A DNA stretch of 64,000 nt. Origin: Pseudogulbenkiania sp. MAI-1. GTDB lineage: Bacteria; Pseudomonadota; Gammaproteobacteria; Burkholderiales; Chromobacteriaceae. Location of the stretch: assembly GCF_000527175.1 (NCBI RefSeq), contig NZ_AZUR01000001.1, forward strand, positions 4,155,001-4,219,000. Direction: 5' to 3'. Below are positions 62,855 to 64,000 of this stretch, in pieces (position 1 is the first letter of the stretch; each line of letters starts with the position of its first letter). The notes under the pieces were generated by a model, which searched no databases, had not been told where the DNA came from, and saw only the letters and a program-made list of their open reading frames with translations. Made by a program: the position numbers and the translations under genes.

Positions 62855-63739
62855 TTGACCACTCCTTCCCCTCTGCCTGCCGTATTGACGCTGGCCGGTT
62901 CCGACCCCTCCGGGGGCGCCGGCATCCAGGCCGACATTCTGACGCTGGCGAGCCTCGGTTGCCACCCCTTGTCGGTGATTACCGCGATTACCGTGCAGGA
63001 CACCGCCGGTGTCAACGACTTCCTCGTCATGGAGGCCGACTGGGTCAACGACCAGGCGCGCTGCCTGTTAGAGGACATCCCGGTCGCCGCGTTCAAAATC
63101 GGCATGATCGGCAGCGTCGAGAACGTGGCGGTGATCGCCCAACTGATGGCCGACTACCCCGACATCCCGCTGGTGTACGACCCGGTGCTGGCCAGCGACG
63201 GCGGCGACGACCTCACCGACGACGATCTGATCTCCGCACTGCGCGACATGCTGCTGCCGCAAGTCAGCGTGCTCACCCCGAACAGCATCGAGGCGCGCCG
63301 CCTGGCCGCCAACGACCCGGACGAGGAAGACAGCCTGACGCTCGACGACTGCGCCAAGCGACTGTTGGCGCTGGGCTGCGAGCACGTGCTGATCACCGGC
63401 ACCCACGAGAACACGCGCGAGGTGATCAACGCCCACTACAACCAGGACCTCAAGGTGCGCCAGCACCACTGGGAGCGGCTGCCCGAGCGCTACCACGGCT
63501 CCGGCTGCACGCTGGCCTCGGCTATCGCCGGCATGCTGGCTGCCGGCGCGCCGGTGGAGGACGCCATCACCGACGCCCAGGAATACACCTACCAGACGCT
63601 GCTCAACGCCTTCCGTCCCGGCATGGGCCAGTACATCCCGGACCGGCTGTTCTGGGCACGTGAAGTGGCGGAAGAGGAAAGCGAGAACGGCGACGGCGCG
63701 CAGCAGACCGAAGAGGGAGACGAAATTGGCCACGCGTGA
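62855..63739 (+). CDS. thiD: Hydroxymethylpyrimidine/phosphomethylpyrimidine kinase
   Basis: Phosphorylates HMP and HMP-P in thiamine synthesis. 294 residues: LTLAGSDPSGGAGIQADI, SVITAITVQDT, AFKIGMIGSVENVAVIAQ, VYDPVLASDGGDDL, and the anion hole GSGCTLASAIAG. TTG start at 62855 with AGAGG 8 nt upstream. The C-terminus has an acidic extra tail (EEESENGDGAQQTEEGDE). It overlaps thiE by 14 nt. Confidence 0.94.
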   Translation: MTTPSPLPAVLTLAGSDPSGGAGIQADILTLASLGCHPLSVITAITVQDTAGVNDFLVMEADWVNDQARCLLEDIPVAAFKIGMIGSVENVAVIAQLMADYPDIPLVYDPVLASDGGDDLTDDDLISALRDMLLPQVSVLTPNSIEARRLAANDPDEEDSLTLDDCAKRLLALGCEHVLITGTHENTREVINAHYNQDLKVRQHHWERLPERYHGSGCTLASAIAGMLAAGAPVEDAITDAQEYTYQTLLNAFRPGMGQYIPDRLFWAREVAEEESENGDGAQQTEEGDEIGHA

Positions 63740-64000
63740 GGGGCTGTACGCCATCACCCCGGACACCGACGACAGCGAGCGGCTGATCGAGCTGGTCGGC
63801 GACGTGCTGCCGCACGGCGTGCGCCTGCTGCAGTACCGCAACAAGAGCCAGGACCCGGTACGCCGGCTGTGGCAGGCCAGCCTGCTGGCCAGCCTGTGCC
63901 AGAGCCACGGCGTCACCTTCATCGTCAACGACGACGTGGAGCTGGCGCTGTCGGTCGGTGCCGACGGCGTGCACCTCGGCCGTGACGACGCCGCCATTGC
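63726..64000 (+). CDS. thiE: Thiamine-phosphate synthase, N-terminal part (cut by window edge)
   Basis: The first 91 codons, continuing beyond the window. TTG start at 63726 with GAGGGAGACGAAA upstream. Seen: GLYAITPD, the diphosphate-binding LLQYRNKSQDP, FIVNDDVELALSVGADGVHLGRDD, all ThiE hallmarks. Coupled to thiD; couples HMP-PP with thiazole phosphate. Confidence 0.92.
   Translation, partial: MATREGLYAITPDTDDSERLIELVGDVLPHGVRLLQYRNKSQDPVRRLWQASLLASLCQSHGVTFIVNDDVELALSVGADGVHLGRDDAAI

Overview
The window is GC-rich DNA (GC-ending codons dominate; a few AT-rich intergenic pockets) from a Gram-negative betaproteobacterium, most likely order Neisseriales (Chromobacteriaceae or a relative). 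The inference rests on gene content and order: parC-pilS-pilR, yggS-proC-yggT divergent from pilT-pilU, HslV with a short MQQFDG propeptide, a tkt-gapA-pgk-fba series and DksA of the cysteine-poor type. Nearly all of it looks like core chromosome; no prophage, plasmid, full insertion sequence, CRISPR array or tRNA was seen.

Layout. 1-415: promoter and leader of an rRNA operon running off the left edge on the minus strand, then the hslVU terminator. 415-2851: ydcH-like, hslV, hslU. 2955-4777: Fur-type site and tonB-exbB-exbD. 4778-6563: a 746-bp gene-free stretch with a CAACG tandem repeat, then a decayed chemoreceptor gene. 6647-11662: response regulator plus a 1428-residue hybrid kinase. 11871-17130: parC-pilS-pilR. 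17208-18595: acetyltransferase, mobile repeat, membrane protein. 18814-25074: central carbon genes with a LysE exporter inside. 25159-32499: a small gene behind a Fur-like site, then a minus-strand run HPP/CBS protein, CbrX-like peptide, transporter-kinase, single-domain regulator and a pseudokinase/exonuclease fusion. 32666-34928: moaD-moaE-mobA and an AIM24 protein. 35008-39398: aroG, dksA, cytochrome c, yggT-proC-yggS. 39565-43707: pilT, pilU, an EAL/HDOD protein, thpR. 43791-48810: glutamate/aspartate ABC transporter with two ATPases, rsmA. 49081-52324: yqaA, cyaY, lptM, a hisC-like gene, cupin, GlcG-like protein. 52437-58702: a two-component pair and a large SNF2 helicase. 58786-62645: hemL, CYTH, hemJ, mmcQ/yjbR, M48 lipoprotein peptidase, rubredoxin. 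62855-64000: thiD and the start of thiE.

The most notable non-genic signal is a set of small palindromic elements of MITE type. Three related copies (about 124, 141 and 142 bp; one decayed) and a fourth, sequence-distinct element (113 bp) all begin GAACC. The three intact elements have 3-bp direct flanks TTA or TAA, and three of the four sit exactly on a TAA stop codon (hslV, the membrane protein at 17846, pilT), so the flank duplication leaves the host stop intact. A second signal is a palindrome CCGTA-N4-TACGG that occurs both before a FixJ/DctB-type two-component operon and before the GlcG-like gene downstream of it, suggesting an autoregulated mini-regulon. A third is the fusion of a histidine-kinase-like sensor lacking its phospho-acceptor histidine to a DnaQ-type exonuclease, in one run with a CbrA/CrbS-type transporter-kinase.
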